Of a DNA stretch of 64,000 nt, positions 35,885-49,758 are shown piece after piece. Below the pieces are notes generated by a model, which saw nothing but the letters and a program-made list of their open reading frames with translations, was not told the origin of the DNA and searched no databases. Both the position numbers and the translations under genes were made by a program. Origin of the DNA: Hemicentrotus pulcherrimus (lineage: Eukaryota > Echinodermata > Echinoidea > Camarodonta > Strongylocentrotidae); the NCBI GenBank assembly GCA_003118195.1, contig BEXV01000080.1, positions 364,472 to 428,471 on the forward strand, read 5' to 3'. Within the stretch, counting starts at the first letter, position 1, and the number at the start of each line of letters is the position of its first letter.

Positions 35885-35998
35885 TGGAATTGCCCATATA
35901 TATATAAATATATACCTTAGGCAGGAAAGCTGAGATTCCAAATTCCCTTATATATGAGGGAATAGGAAACAAAGAAGGAAAAAAACAGATGAACATCC

Positions 35999-36008
35999 GT
36001 GCGCGCAC

Positions 36009-36041
<33 letters not shown>

Positions 36042-36073
36042 TGCGCGCCTTCTTACACACGCACCCACACACA
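35999..36073. repeat. (CA)n tract bounded by GCGCGC
   Basis: Alternating purine-pyrimidine sequence throughout: GTGCGCGCACAC at the left, about 30 bases of CA, ATGCGCGC at the right, then more CA. The composition favours Z-DNA. Cys/Val-rich frames on the minus strand are artefacts. Confidence 0.93.
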
Positions 36074-38106
36074 AAACCATCAAAAGGTGGATACAACAAA
36101 AGATATACCTGAAAAAAGCTTTGAAAATTGATGGTAAACAAAAAAGTGGATGAAAAACTAATTAATTGTTTTGGGAAACAGAAGCCGATGGAACTTAGTG
36201 GAATAAAGAGAGAGTACGCAAACGGGGATGAACAAGGCCAAAGAATATTCAGGTCGCCAAATATTAAATAACTTCGCCCAATTTTCCCATTGGGCTGTTG
36301 TAGCGTGTCGGGTAGATCAATAACACATGATGAGCACGAGAACTAGAGCGAGCTTGTGTCTTAATTCAATCGAGACGAATTGACCAGAGCTCAAGCGTCT
36401 CACACACCCATCGAATGTCACTAGATCCCGGGTCTATAATCATCATGACCAGAAGCATAACTTGATAAACCCGTAAAACAAATTTTAAAAAAAGTGTCAC
36501 ATCCCATTTACACGTACTTATACAAATAAGGTATGACGTAAAATAATTGGCAAATATGTTTTCGACATCCTTATCGTGGGAGCTCCAACGACGAATGTCA
36601 TCAGTGAACATAGAAATTAGAGTATAGCCATCAGCTAAATTTTTGTGGATAACAGATAGACCCTGGATATGAATCAATAATTACACCGAAAAGACTCTAA
36701 TTATCGTACTACTTGTGTAAAAACACATTTAATTATTTTTAAATGTTTTTTGTTGTTGCTACTTCTCATTGAGTGCACAAGCTAGGTAAGTCCAAAAGCA
36801 GGTGTGCACCTACTCGAGAAATGACCAGATGTCAAATGAAGTAAAATTCCAAAAAGCTTTTATGTAGCCATGTGTCATCTTACCAAGTGTGTTGCTAATT
36901 GGATAATGCTCGAAATGCTTTGAATATATGTCTGATTTATTTATTGGAAGGAGCGAAAGATTATTCCTTAAAATTACACATGCACAGATTTGTAGCTTTG
37001 AATTATCCTATTAGGATGAGACATCAAAGTTTATGCCTGAATAAAGCAGTCCTTTAAATGTCCTCTTGACATTTTAACGGCTGAAGGCACTTTATTTTTC
37101 CTCTACAGAAAGGCACAAAAGGGAGGCCAATTCTATGTTTTTTTGATAATTCCTGACGAAAATTAAAATTACATCATCATGAGATTTGTAAGAAAGAAGA
37201 TGTAATAAATGCCTTACGGAGAACGTGAAGCAAATTCGACATCCAAAGTTCAAAGAAAGGAGGACGAATCTTTGCATCAACGGGGTGACAAAATTTAATT
37301 TCAAGAGCATCTACCGCTCAAAAAGAGAACACTATCTTGATTTCATGATTGGTATGGAGGCGAATAACCTTAAACCCTCCGGATTTGAAAGATGTTTAAA
37401 TGTTCTTTTAGCTTGAAGGCATCTTCAAGTAAACACAAAAATCGAAACTAATATCTCCGATCTGCACATTGTAATCAAAATAAGTAATAAATTATAATTA
37501 ACCTTCTTCTCATCAAATTATGAGAATGTAAAATGCCAAATGGAGGTTATGGAATCCTAAAAAAGTGCTATAACACAGCTTCAATTCACCTTTTCTCTCC
37601 TTTTTTGTACACTTTTACAACATTTTAATTGACTGTAATTGAGCAACAGGTCAGGGTACATGCTGGACCGTTAGCGATGCTCATGGGTTCTTCCTCCAAC
37701 AAACACACACACACAAACCGCCCTGACAAAAAACCAATCGATTCTACCCCCGCCATGGACTCATTAGCAGACGATCTTTACTCCAGACACGTGAGCAGCA
37801 TTCTGACAAAGGCGGGAAAGATAAAGAATAGAGCAAGAGGAAAAAGAGAGGAAAAGAGACAGCATCATATCGAAAAAAGAAAGAAAGAGAAAGACGGGGA
37901 GATAGTGGATTGAGGAACGAATCGACTCACTAAAAGGACGGTAAACAATCTCAAAATACTTATGGTCGTAACAGTCTTGTTTACAGCTGAGTTGCATGGG
38001 CATAAACATGCCAACAGACTAGTCCTACTAGGGTCAGCAAAGAGAAGTCCATTTGCCCTGAACCCGAGTGAAAACATTTATTTCTGATTCTTTTAAATGG
38101 GGGAAG
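36074..38106. other. No gene seen
   Basis: The minus-strand 103-codon frame at 36366-36677 and the plus-strand 94-codon frame at 37629-37913 show no recognised domain. No repeats of note are seen. Confidence 0.45.
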
Positions 38107-38150
38107 GGTGTATGGGTGTGTGTGTATGTTGGTGTGTGTGTGTGTGTGTC
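38107..38150. repeat. (TG)n microsatellite
   Basis: TG dinucleotides with a few interruptions. Confidence 0.92.
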
Positions 38151-38439
38151 CGCATGTTACTAACTTTTAGTTTCTTTAATAATGGCAAAATACAGTATAT
38201 GCATATTAAAGGACAATTATTTCAATCAATACATTGTGTCCAAGGCGTTAACAAATCAATGTTAATTGTATCATTTTGTATTACTTCACTCAAATTTTTG
38301 ATTGAAATTGTGTTTTCAGAAACACAGCGTATAGGTATTAAATGGGTACCCGGTAGCATGCGAACAGAAGTGTGGTTGAATTGGCATGTGTGCGCTTGTA
38401 AAAAAGCACCTGGCCGGAATAGTCCCCAAGGAGCGGAAC

Positions 38440-38545
38440 GTGTGCACTATGATGTGCGGATTAGCAATTGCATCGAATGACCGGGGTAATAATAATAACA
38501 ATATAAAGCGATGAGAACGTAGTATTAAGCGCTATACAAATGTGA
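38440..38545 (+). repeat. LINE/SINE 3' tail-like fragment
   Basis: GACCGGGGTAATAATAATAA, then AAAGCGATGAGAACG and TTAAGCGCTATACAAATG. It resembles the ends of retroelements with AAGCGCTATAYAAAT motifs, as at 61.35 kb. Assignment is by motif memory only. Confidence 0.4.
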
Positions 38546-39942
38546 CTATAATATTCTATACAATACTTTCACAAAAAAAACATTTCGTTTCAATGATCAT
38601 TATGAAGGTGTTTATAAAGTGATCAATAAAACATCAAGGACTTTCGATAATGGGCATAACTGAGAAGGGTTTCCCCATCTGATTTTCAGAGAAGATTTGT
38701 AGTTCATGTATTGACACGCCGATGGCTCTACCCAATCTGGTCACTGCATAATAAAGTATTATAACTTTATAAAATCCAATATGATAAAAACATGGGACAA
38801 TGAAAGTGCCATTCAACATTTTAGTTAAAATTAAAGTGTTTGAATCCTGGAAATATAAATACGAGACTGTATGAAACGACATACTGAAGAGTGTGAGTGT
38901 GTTCAAAGAGAAGAGTGCATATTTCATGTCTTTTTATCTGTACTTTGGCACTAAAAACCTTATTTTTTAATGTTTTTCGTTAGCAACAGTATAAAAGCTG
39001 ACCGTTTAGTGCGTCCCATTCCGTCCAAAACACCACAGATGGTCATAGCCGACAATGTTTAATGAAACCTGTAAGAAATGATAAAAGTCGCCATTAAAAC
39101 CTTAGTTTATTATATACACAGATTCACATGCGGTGATTAATGTGCTGACATGATGAAAACACTATTTTTCATTCATTCGTCTTTCGAAATAACAAAGAAA
39201 CATATAAGAAAGAAAAGGGTGTTAACATTGACGTTGTGTTTCGTGTATCACGAAAGCGAAATCCTAGCCAACACTTCTTGACAATCAATAGAGGACATCT
39301 TTACAGGTGGGCCATGAATTAGCTCGGTCTAACCAATTCAAGGACTCCAGAGATTTGTGGAAAGGTGCTAGCAGACTTTTGAAGGATCGCTGGATAACGC
39401 GTGCTAAATGGGGTCGCTAATGTTAGCAAAGACACAACTTAATTCAATCGAATTCTGCAATGATTCGGGTGAATCCCATTAAGAACTGAACAATCGCTAC
39501 TCTCTACCAATGGTCCGTATAACCTTGCAGGCATTATACAGCGATCTGATTGAGTTATTAAAGGACCATATCCACCTGTAGCATGACCCATTCACTCGTA
39601 AAGCAATGTCTCTTCTCTGTGTCATTCTCTTGTTGCCTGGCGCCATGCATTCTACCTATTAGAGCATTGAACTTTCACAAGCCTTCACACTGCATGCATA
39701 CCCATTTTGAAAAGGTCTGTGGACGTGGGACCTTTTACGGATTACTAGAAATTCCCAGTCAAAGAAGAGCCATGGAACTTGAAATTCAGTGAAGGGTGGA
39801 ATATTGAAACCCCTATGGAAATCACTGGCAACATTAAGGAGACCAGAACCGGGTCATGCTCCTTTTTAATACAACCTTACATTCCTTAGCTACACAAAAA
39901 GATATTTTTGTTGGTTTAGTAGTTTATCATGCAGACATTTAT
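38546..39942. other. No gene seen
   Basis: AT-rich with short chance frames only. Confidence 0.5.
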
Positions 39943-39945
39943 TTA

Positions 39946-40200
39946 TGCCTCAGTCACACCTTTGCATATTTGGCTTGCGTATTACTGCGTATTTATGGCA
40001 AGCTGTTTTTACATTAATTATTCCTTTTTCTTGATATCAAGAAATCATTTTCTGTTATATTAATCTTGATATCAAGAATTCGATTTCCTCATAAAAAGAA
40101 TTCATTTCTTGATGTCAAGAAATAGGAACATATTTTAAAACTTCTTGCCATAACAACGCAGCAATACGCAAGGCAAATACGCAAAGGTATGACTGAGGCA
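39946..40200. mobile_element. TA-flanked MITE (family C) with internal palindromes, 255 bp
   Basis: Inverted termini of 57 bp (39946-40002 and 40144-40200) begin TGCCTCAGTC and match at all but about six positions. TA flanks both ends (39944-39945 and 40201-40202), fitting a Tc1/mariner-type insertion. The centre holds three CTTGATRTCAAG palindromes (40027-40044, 40064-40077, 40104-40123), so the whole element can fold into one long hairpin. It has no coding capacity. Confidence 0.9.
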
Positions 40201-40203
40201 TAA

Positions 40204-41704
40204 CCTAGCTATACAGAAATACAAAATCTCTTTGTTATGTTTGCCACTGTTTTGTTTCCAAACTTGAAATATATGTTGACCGAACATTGTATGAAAGACC
40301 AGAAAAAGAAGCACAAATATCTACGCTGGGAGAGAATAGTCATAGAGTCCTACAAATTGATCAGGAATGTTTTCAATCTTTTCAAATAAAATCAACAGTT
40401 CATAGAGAATTCACGTTTTCAGATATTTATATGGACAATTCATTTTATTATAAGGAACTATAGAATCTCAATTTGTCCATGAACACCAATTTGCAGTAGT
40501 GCACCACATATCTAAAGGCAGAGTTCTGAGGTTATATCCATAAACCAACTTTTACCTTCAAGGTGATTTCATTACGAAATTGATATCTAGCAGAAAAAAG
40601 ATATACGCTTTAACTTTCATAATGAAATAGAAGAAAAATACCTAGGCACTTTGTCGTGAATCAGCTTCCTGTTAATTAAAAAATGAAACATTATCGCTGT
40701 GATTCCAGGTAAATATACATACCTCAGCAAAATCAGCCGCAGAAACGCAGAAAAAATACAGCTTGGGCTGTGACAAAGATTTCACTATAAATATCATTCC
40801 CGGGCGCTATGCTCTTTCTCTTTTAACTAAAAGATATTATTCTTTGTGGAATCGTCTAAAATGCATAGGGATTTCCGCAGATAGATTCTGCCCCTCCGGC
40901 CAAATAAATGGGCACTATTTCACGAGTAATTCGATACGTCATCATTACGACGTAATCTCCGAAATATGATACAACGTTTTGCTAGCAATTGTTTGTGCCT
41001 TCCAGTCTACCGCTTTGTAAACATTTATTGTAACACCACCTGGACTTGGGGAAAGAAGAAAACCGAGAGAGGCGCCAATTCGATTCGGCCTTGAAGGACA
41101 AAGCCTGGAAATAGACGTAGAGTTGGTTTTCTGCGACGAACCATTTGTGTAATTGGTGAGAGTGTCAGCAAACTATTGGCTGAAATTGAATAGTTAATAG
41201 TCAACTCATGAAACAGCTTGTGTCATTTGTTAATCACGAGGGGAATAATTACTAGATCAGTTAATGCACCACGCCATGTATGTAATAAAGCACAGACTCG
41301 GGATTGATGACAACTCTTGAGCATTAAATCGTATCCTTCGAATATAGTTCAGGTTCGATTAAAAAATTTTGGATATTGTAACAAAAGTGGCCGTGCATCA
41401 TCAATTTGGATAGTCCGCCATTATTTTCATGAACAAAAAACAAAAACAAATCCAATAAAACCCTGCTGGAGTGTGCAATGCATACCACTCTACAATAATT
41501 AGTCAAGTTTCAGTTTTCATTCTATGGCATAAGTTTGCCAAAGAGTGAAAATCTTTTTTACAACGCAAAGCATCATTCTAGAATATAGATTTCGAAGAAA
41601 TATGCTAAAACTACTTTAAATACAGTTGACAGCATCCACCTTTATTATTTGACAACTTATATTTTGAATAAATCTGAGGGGATACATCATTTCTAACAAT
41701 TAAT
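40204..41704. other. No gene seen
   Basis: Chance frames only. AT-rich. Confidence 0.5.
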
Positions 41705-41705
41705 G

Positions 41706-41731
<26 letters not shown>
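41705..41731. repeat. (TA)n microsatellite
   Basis: An uninterrupted TA run. Confidence 0.95.
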
Positions 41732-41736
<5 letters not shown>

Positions 41737-43459
41737 CAAGACAGTATACTTAGTTTATTCTGAGAAGGTCAGTTTACCAATAGAAACACCAGAGAGGAGA
41801 ATTCCTGAGTGTCTTTAACACTTAACTTGTACATAGAAGACTTATTTATATCTAATTTTGCCTCCGCATCCTATAAAGTTGGCTAAAACTGTCATCATAT
41901 GCTTAAGCTTTGCAGATTAGCAACAAAAATGAAAGCAAGAAAAGAGAGATAGAAAGAAATGAAGCAGAAACTTTACGAAAACATTGCAGTAACATTCAGA
42001 TTCCATACATCAATTTGCCAGACCGATTGAAAAGGCAGGTGTGTTGAGATTGAGACTCAAACAAACATAACTGATTTATGAATTTCAAATACAAGATTGA
42101 CACCACTGCATGTACCCGCAGCTATTGAAAGGGAACAGAGTTCCTAGTCTCACAATTTACATGATTAAAATGACACAGGAAGGCTGGCAGACGTTGCAAA
42201 ATGATTGATGACATAGCTTTGTCAAATTTACTCAACATTGATCTAAACTTCTAAACATCGGAGGCTTTTAGCGGAGTTGCATAAATTAGATTAACACCAG
42301 AGCGCTTCGCGACATATAAACATTCGGAAAAGTGACATTCTCTCGTCTTCGGTCAAACGGTACGTGACTTAAGTATGAAATCGCACATTACATAGCGTCA
42401 TACAATGCACTCTGCATACAAATGATGCATATTGATCTCCAAGTTTCCATAGCTCTAGGATGTGTTGTGTTAGCATAACATCCGCTTCTAATACTAGAGG
42501 TTAGAAAGACATTAAAAAAAAACGCTACTTTTATTGATTTTGCCTAGTTATTTACAAAAGCAGAGTGAGGAAAGAAAGTGAGAGGAAATGTTGTAAGCAG
42601 ATATACGTACAGGAACCAACTTTGCCGTGTTGTGCTGATGCTCAAGACAAAGAAATAAAGACATCTACTTCCTTTTGTTGCAAAAGTGAACTATAGCTTC
42701 TCCAAACATTACAAAGCTAGTGATATAAATTATAATTGAAGTATTGTTTGGATGTTCTCCAATGTACTCTTGTTTTGAAAAATATTTTAACGAGGTATTA
42801 TCAGGGATCCATATGTTAAATATCTTAATGTCTTTTAATAACCGCTCATCTGTGCGATTTGTTCGCAAATGTTCAGGTTATACCAGATTTCTGTCTGATG
42901 TACTTTCAAAATGAGTTTTGCAGATTTTTATCCAGCTCACTCTTCTGCAATGTTACTTAAAAATATGTCTTTTAAATTTGGGAGCATTAATAAGCGAAGA
43001 TTACATAATTAATAGCAGCCGCTTTATTCTTAAGTTTATAGGCGTCTTGTAAAAAAAAAAAGGGTTACTTGATTATAACATTTTTTATTCCCATCCTTTG
43101 TCTAGGTTAGGACAGCATTTTTTAAAAACTCAACCAAGCACCACAAAACTACACGAATAAATAGGGGGAATGTAAAAATGCGTGATTTCAATATTACTTA
43201 TTAATTTGTTTGTCCTGTTAGTCTTCCTTCCTTCAATCGAAACATGGGGCAAAAAAATTGCATCATTGCATCTTTTATGAATAAAATTTGTCTTCATGTG
43301 CGTTTCGGTTTAAATTCATTTAAAAGAAAATGTCTGCTATAGCAGGTAGGCTCAGTCCAGGGATGATTTAAAATGTTAAAACCAAAAATTATACTTTTAA
43401 AGTACTGTCCATAATATATTGTCCTATTAAACATTCACCTTGGTACTTTCAGAACATAG
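41732..43459. other. No gene seen
   Basis: AT-rich sequence without a supported feature. Confidence 0.5.
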
Positions 43460-43571
43460 TATATTTATATAAACTTATATATATCATATATGTATATATA
43501 TGTGTGTGTGTGTGTGCATGTGTATGCGTGTGTATGTGTAGATATAATATATATATATATATATATATATA
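43460..43571. repeat. Compound TA/TG microsatellite
   Basis: ATATAT, then (TG)n with ATG/CTG interruptions, then a second (TA)n run. The minus-strand Ile/Tyr/His-rich frame end is a translation of this tract. Confidence 0.93.
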
Positions 43572-44996
43572 AAGTTCTATACATAAAATATATATACATG
43601 TACTGATATATTCGGTTGAAAGTAAGGAAAGAAAATATATTTTTTGAGTTTTCTCAGTTTTATTTTGATGATAATGGATGAACGTGCATGCTGAAGCACC
43701 TAGCTGTATTTTTGGACCGTTAATTTGTTTGTCGAAAAAAATCTTTCTACCCACTGTTTTAGCTAGTTTAATATCCCGTAAATAAAATAGAAAAACACAT
43801 AATTTCAATACTGTCTTGCAATAACAATCCCGCCGAAGGTTGGAAAGACATATTCGTTCGATAAAACGGGAATTTTTGTGGGCTAGAAAAGGGCGTATTC
43901 CCCTCGGCAAGGTGGGAATTTGATAATGGAAATTTTGCTTTCGCGATCAATCATGAAAATACCAAGAGGTTCGTTCATTCTTAAGAAAAACATAAGGGCC
44001 CTGGCGTCATAATATCACACGCAAAAACTTTGCTTTTGATCGATAATAAAGGCCTGTAAGGTTTAATTTTAGCACGATCTAATAGACTCGAATATCTAAA
44101 AGCGTCTCTGAATATTTCATTTTTAGACCGTCGGAAACAAAACATAGCATCGCAGTGTCAACATTGGATTTATATCTTTCGCAATGCTGAAATCAATGTC
44201 ATATGTGGATTTATTTACTGTTCAAATGGAAGTGTTTGAGATCTTTTTGCGATCGTTGTTTATATTTAATTCACATCTGATATTAATTGTATTACTGCAA
44301 AGTTTTTAAAGGAGGAATTAATAATCTCTCTCTGCAACGACCTAATGCCTGTGACATATTTGGGAGCTCTTTAATTTGAAAAATGTCTCCGGTTATGATA
44401 TTCTCAAAAGGTTCGATAGATGAAATGAAAGTTATGCTTAAACAATATTAGAATTTGTTTTACTCAATCACAAATTCTTACTTACTAGCTTAATATAAAC
44501 TCAATTCAATTAAATTCGTTCATTTCATTTCCAGAAAATACATTAAAAAAATACATAGCTAAAAACATGAAATGTATATATAAATAAACGAGTTTTGAAA
44601 AAAGTACATAATACAGTACAAATTATAAAAAATTGTATTTTAGGAATCAGGATGGCCGTAAAAAACCAATATAGGGTTTTGTCCAGACGGCCAACCGAAC
44701 TAAGTATAAATGGTGCATATTGCAAGACATGTTTGCCATAATTTTTTGTTCAATATAAAAACTTTATAATAAATATCATAACCAAAAAAAAAAGGACACA
44801 CAAACAAACAAATACCTATACAAACCCTACGCAAACATTAAAGAACATGATTAAAATTTCAGTTCAGTTGTTAATAAAAATTTTCTTTTAAATCTGTTTA
44901 ACGAATTGCTTGATTGTATTTTAGTTTGGAGATTATGGCAATGCATGTACTTCTCATTTGAAACCATACGAAGAGAAAGGGGAAGTAATTTAGATT
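43572..44996. other. No gene seen
   Basis: AT-rich with no supported feature. Confidence 0.5.
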
Positions 44997-45060
44997 GTGT
45001 TTGTTTGTTTGCGTGTGTGTGTGCGTGCGTATGTGTGTGTGTGTGTGTGTTTGTGTGAGT
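44997..45060. repeat. (GT)n microsatellite
   Basis: GT dinucleotides with GC and AT interruptions. Confidence 0.93.
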
Positions 45061-45412
45061 ATATGCGTCAATAATGGAGAGAGAGTGGGGGAGTGGAGGG
45101 TGGAAGGAGGTAGTGAAATGATGTGTAATGTAATCGAATTGAAATTAACATTAATTTACTTCTCATTGATAATAAAGTTAAACAATAAACAAATAGAATA
45201 GTACAGTAAATACATTCCAAAAGCAGGAGGAGGCGAAAACCAAGAATGCAAACATGTATATTTTGCTCTGAGCGCCTATTACACTGAGGAATTACAAATT
45301 ACTGTGTAAACCGAGAAGATAGCTGGGTATTGGATGAAGGTTAAGTTTCTTTATAATATTAATTTATAATTACTATTGCGTATATCGTTTCAAGGCTTCT
45401 ATACCAAAAGGA

Positions 45413-45437
45413 GTATGTGTGTGTGTGTGTGTGTGTA
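45413..45437. repeat. (GT)n microsatellite
   Basis: A pure GT run. Confidence 0.95.
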
Positions 45438-48400
45438 ATGACACCAACACAGGTTAATGAAATCAGTGTACTAGAATATGATAAGCAGCATACAAATACA
45501 AAAAGAAAGATGTGAGAGAGGGAGGAAGTGAGTTTGTGTTTTTTTAATAAAAGCACCTACCGACCTTTCTTACCTAAGTTTAACTCTGTGAGAAGCTTGA
45601 TAAACGTTTATCTATGGATTCGATGACAAGAAATTCTTATAGTCAATCCTCACTCCTTGAACACGCGATCAGAGAAAATGTTCGTTTATCTGAAGCGTTT
45701 TTCCATGCGTGGGTTACACGGTAAGGGAGGGGTAGCCCGGTAACGTGTTATTAACAGTGCTGAATGAGCTTAACAGACCAGATTTTGTTTACACCTTGTA
45801 CAGGGGGTGTCATGAAAACTAACCTATAGTAATTATATATCTGCATTAGATGGGAACACATTATGAAGTTTAATGTTGCTTCTTTTGTTATCTAATCCGG
45901 CCTAAACAATCAAATCGGATGCATCATTTGTTTCTAGTGGAATAGTCATAGCTTTTACTAAATTAAATTTACATTTAAAGAGAACTGCTGTACTACTGTT
46001 TATTCATACATAGCAATATCTACTTTGATGATTTACAAACGATGATATTAATGCACCCATTTTAATGGCTACATGAATTATTATAACGTTATGAAGTAAT
46101 TTCTTTTCTCTGGATTGCTATATTAGATAAAGAGCACTATTGACTTTAAAAGTGCGATTATTTTATATTTGTATCACCCTGTCATTACTATATGCTGTAT
46201 ATCGTACTTTTCTAAGAAAAAATACATAAATATGATTTTGTTTTTGTATCTTCTAAAAATGACAGACATCGCAGTACCGAATATCACAATTTCATAAACT
46301 AAGGAGTTCTGGCAATACCCATTTTGATAGTAAATAAACCCTTTTAAATACATTCGTACTGAACACGCCAACAATTTTCATGAGACCCCTTGTAGCAAAC
46401 AGCTGACCTGTTGGGTCATTTATTCCAATGCAGCTTACATTAATCTGTCATCAGCAAATAAATTCCATGCATTCCCACGATGTCTCTATCTAGGGCTTAC
46501 ATACAATGTTTATTGAGGTACAAGGTATTAAAGTGACTCGGTAACATATTAAAGCTAATGTACAGTTTTGATCAACCCTAAAAAGCACATTACAAAATTC
46601 CCCCATTTATAGATAGGTATCGACTTTCGTGAAGTTGCCGTATTGTTTCTTTTGGTTATCTTCGATCGGTTACTTTCATTTAAGTAGGTGAAATTTAATT
46701 GTGATGCGTTGTAGTAATCTACAGTCCAAGCTTATCTCTTACTTAAATCTTTACTGTCGGTCTTATCTGTAAAATGTAACAGTGGATTCCAAAAGAAAAA
46801 CTTGCATTAAGGGATGTTTATATAATCCAAACAGAAGAGCATGATCATCCTGCGTTATCGTCTCATCAAAGACTCTTTAAATCAATCCGGGATAGTCCTC
46901 TATCAATCTTTAGCTGTTATTTTAATAAGTTGTTCTCTTATAAATGATAAAAGGGTCTCGTCTTTAGTGATGATTCCTGGAAATTGGGGATACCTCTTTC
47001 AGGAAAAGCAAAGTATTCATTTATGAAGGACTGATACTCGATTAAAATAAAGTCGTACGGAAAGGTCTCTTCATACTCTGAGTTAAATCTCTGTCATCAT
47101 TTGTGTAAAAAATTCAAATCAAGATAAAACACATTAGAAGATCCCTGAACGGGGTATATCATTAATGTGTTGTTTAAAGATGATAAGTAGTTGCACGAAC
47201 TGAAGAAGAACCGTTGGCACGTGGCTTTTCCTATAGCCATTGATGGCGCCTCTGTTGTAACATTAAGCTAGTTCGATTGCTCGGCGTTTTTAAGATAACA
47301 AATTCTTATCCTGTTTATAATCAATAGATAAGTGCTGAAACCATTTGACCCCTTGCAGCATACAATTTAAGTTACAACTTAAAACAACTGAATTACAAAT
47401 TTTGCCCGCTGACTCAGTGAATGCCTATAACCATTCTGTTAATTTTCAACACTGAAGTGCAACACTTCTTCGTTATCTGGAATATATTGCCAATAAGTGT
47501 TTACAAGATGACAGCAAAGGATACGTTTAGATTTTGATATCAAATTATGCATACCGATATTCCTGTCGAATATTCAGTAAAAATATAAGAATAAAAATAC
47601 CGATGTTGATAAACTCTTTTCTGTGCTCTTCCTCCACCTCTCAACCACGTTAACATTGTCTTTAATGTAACCCATGTAGATCAAGAAAACAGTCGCGCTC
47701 TATCAATCAAATCTCTGTATAAAGAAGGCGAATAAATCGAGTTAGCCTACAATGTGTGTCAATTAGATCATGTTGTGTAAAGCTGTATCATATTTATGTT
47801 TCCGTTGTACAGTAAAGAATGGTTAACCTCTTGAAGTAGACATGGAATGTACATTAATCATTCAATTGTGTTTTACGTCCTTCTTCTCCTAGCGTCAGAA
47901 GGTAGGTTGAATAAAGTGGGCTTTGTTGATCTTAAAAAGGCGCAAGTGCAACGTGTAGCTAAAAATAGGGATACTCTGCAACCATTTGCCAAAAGAAGTT
48001 TTGGTTATTTGCTCAGGTTGACGAACCGGGAAGGGTGAATGTTAAGCACTGTAAAGTTCTTTAATTTGTAGATTTTTTTTTTTTTTAACTTAAAGTTTTT
48101 CACGATACATCGTCGCATAAAGCGCCTACACAGCCAATAACAATTTTGTTTTTTAATCCGTTTAAGAGAACCGAAACGGCGGACGGGTCTATTTATATTT
48201 CCTAATACAGAATTTATATTGCTTCGAGTGATAATTATGTCTCATTAAAATAAAAGGCTGGACTGTTCGGAAATGTGTGTAATCACCTTTAAAGCTGCCA
48301 TCTCTCGGCAGTTCCCTCCCAACAACACTTGTGAGCTCTTCGAGACTTTATGTCCACTTCATTGGCTGGCACTGCCGGTTTGTGGTCGCTCATCGCGCGC

Positions 48401-49569
48401 CTTTCTTTCGTCGGCCACAGCTCGATAGCTCGACGGCTCAAGAGAGACAAATGTGACACCGAGATAAGAGGAGATCAAACAGACAACAAACCAAGAAGAG
48501 ATTCTTGAAACCAGCCCTCTATTCACCACGAAAAACGTTTTATTTCTAATTTGCAATCTATCACCCCCGTAGAATGAGTTGAAGCTGAACAAGCAGAATG
48601 ACATTGGGTAATTTTGTTTGGATAACTTGAATCTCTTTCGCCTGCAGTTGAAGAAGTTTTCAATGAGTCTTCATGCCAGAAGATATTTTTAAAGTCATCA
48701 AGAACGTCGATACGTTCAATCAATTTTCGACACTCGCCCCCTTACACAAAAGTGTCTTTATGATGAAAAAAACAAGGACAAAAATTCGAAGATACGAATT
48801 GAATACAAAGGTCGTATGGCAACACAGTTACTGTATTTTGTGAAATTAAAACGGAATTCATAGATTCACATGATGGTGAAGTTATAAAAGTGTTTCATAC
48901 CTGCACATATTCATTTCTGCTTTAAGAAGGGGAACATATCGAGAATAATTAATCATTTCAAAAATATATAATATCTATTACAAAATACAAAGACAAAAGT
49001 GACAATCCTCTGTTACGAAAACTTGAAGCTAGAAGAATTTAATAAATATCAAGAATTTTGGCAAATGTGACCTAACTAAAAAAGTTGTTATTTTGTTTTT
49101 TTTTATCCCTTTTTCCACATCCTTTTTTTTTTTTATATAATAAGGCCTCTAAATGGGAACCATTCTTATTGAAAAAGTTGAATATGTGTAAATAGTGACG
49201 GACTTTGTCATAGATTTACGTCCTTTTCCATGTTTAACGACAGTAATGAAATATTTTGTATACATAATGAATACCAAGATCCTGTCAAGATATGTGTTAT
49301 TAATCATAATTCTTCCAACTTTATGGTCAGAATTTGACTTGAGATTTATTTTACGAAAACCACTATAATAATCCTAAGCCATGTTGCACTGTTTTTAAAA
49401 ATCTGAAATTCGTAATTAATTGTTTTTTATAAAAGTTTTGACAGAAAGGATATGTCAGAAGAAAAATAATGACAAGGTAATGTTTAGATTCATGATGACA
49501 ATTCAAAGACGTTTTAATATGATGGATGAGTGTGGGTTGAATTTCGTTAACCATTCCAACTTCCTTTTA
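45438..49569. other. No gene firmly supported
   Basis: The longest intervals are AT-rich with poly(T)/poly(A) runs (48071-48084, 49120-49135). A 63-codon frame at 47847-48038 starts with a signal-peptide-like segment and is discussed as a finding, not called as a gene. Confidence 0.45.
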
Positions 49570-49758
49570 CTTGTCTCTTGTTTATCTCCCTCTATCTTCT
49601 CTTTCTGTGTGTCTGTCTGTGTCTCTCATTCTATCTATCTAATATCTAATATATCTATATATATATATATATATCTAATATCTCTCTCCTCTCTCTTTCT
49701 CTCTCCCTCTCTTTCTCTCTCTTTCTCTTTCCTTCTTTCATCCCCCCTCTCTCCCCTC
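49570..49758. repeat. Pyrimidine-rich compound simple repeat
   Basis: CTCTCT and TCTTTC tracts surround a TATATATATA core (about 49652-49672). The overlapping plus frame becomes Ser/Leu-rich here. Confidence 0.88.

Noticed and set aside
36366..36677. 103-codon minus-strand frame
   Set aside because: Looks mildly protein-like but has no recognised motif, no upstream promoter signal and no splice context.
43449..43910. 153-codon minus-strand frame
   Set aside because: The C-terminal third is the TA/TG microsatellite, and the rest has no recognisable domain and no splice signals I can support.
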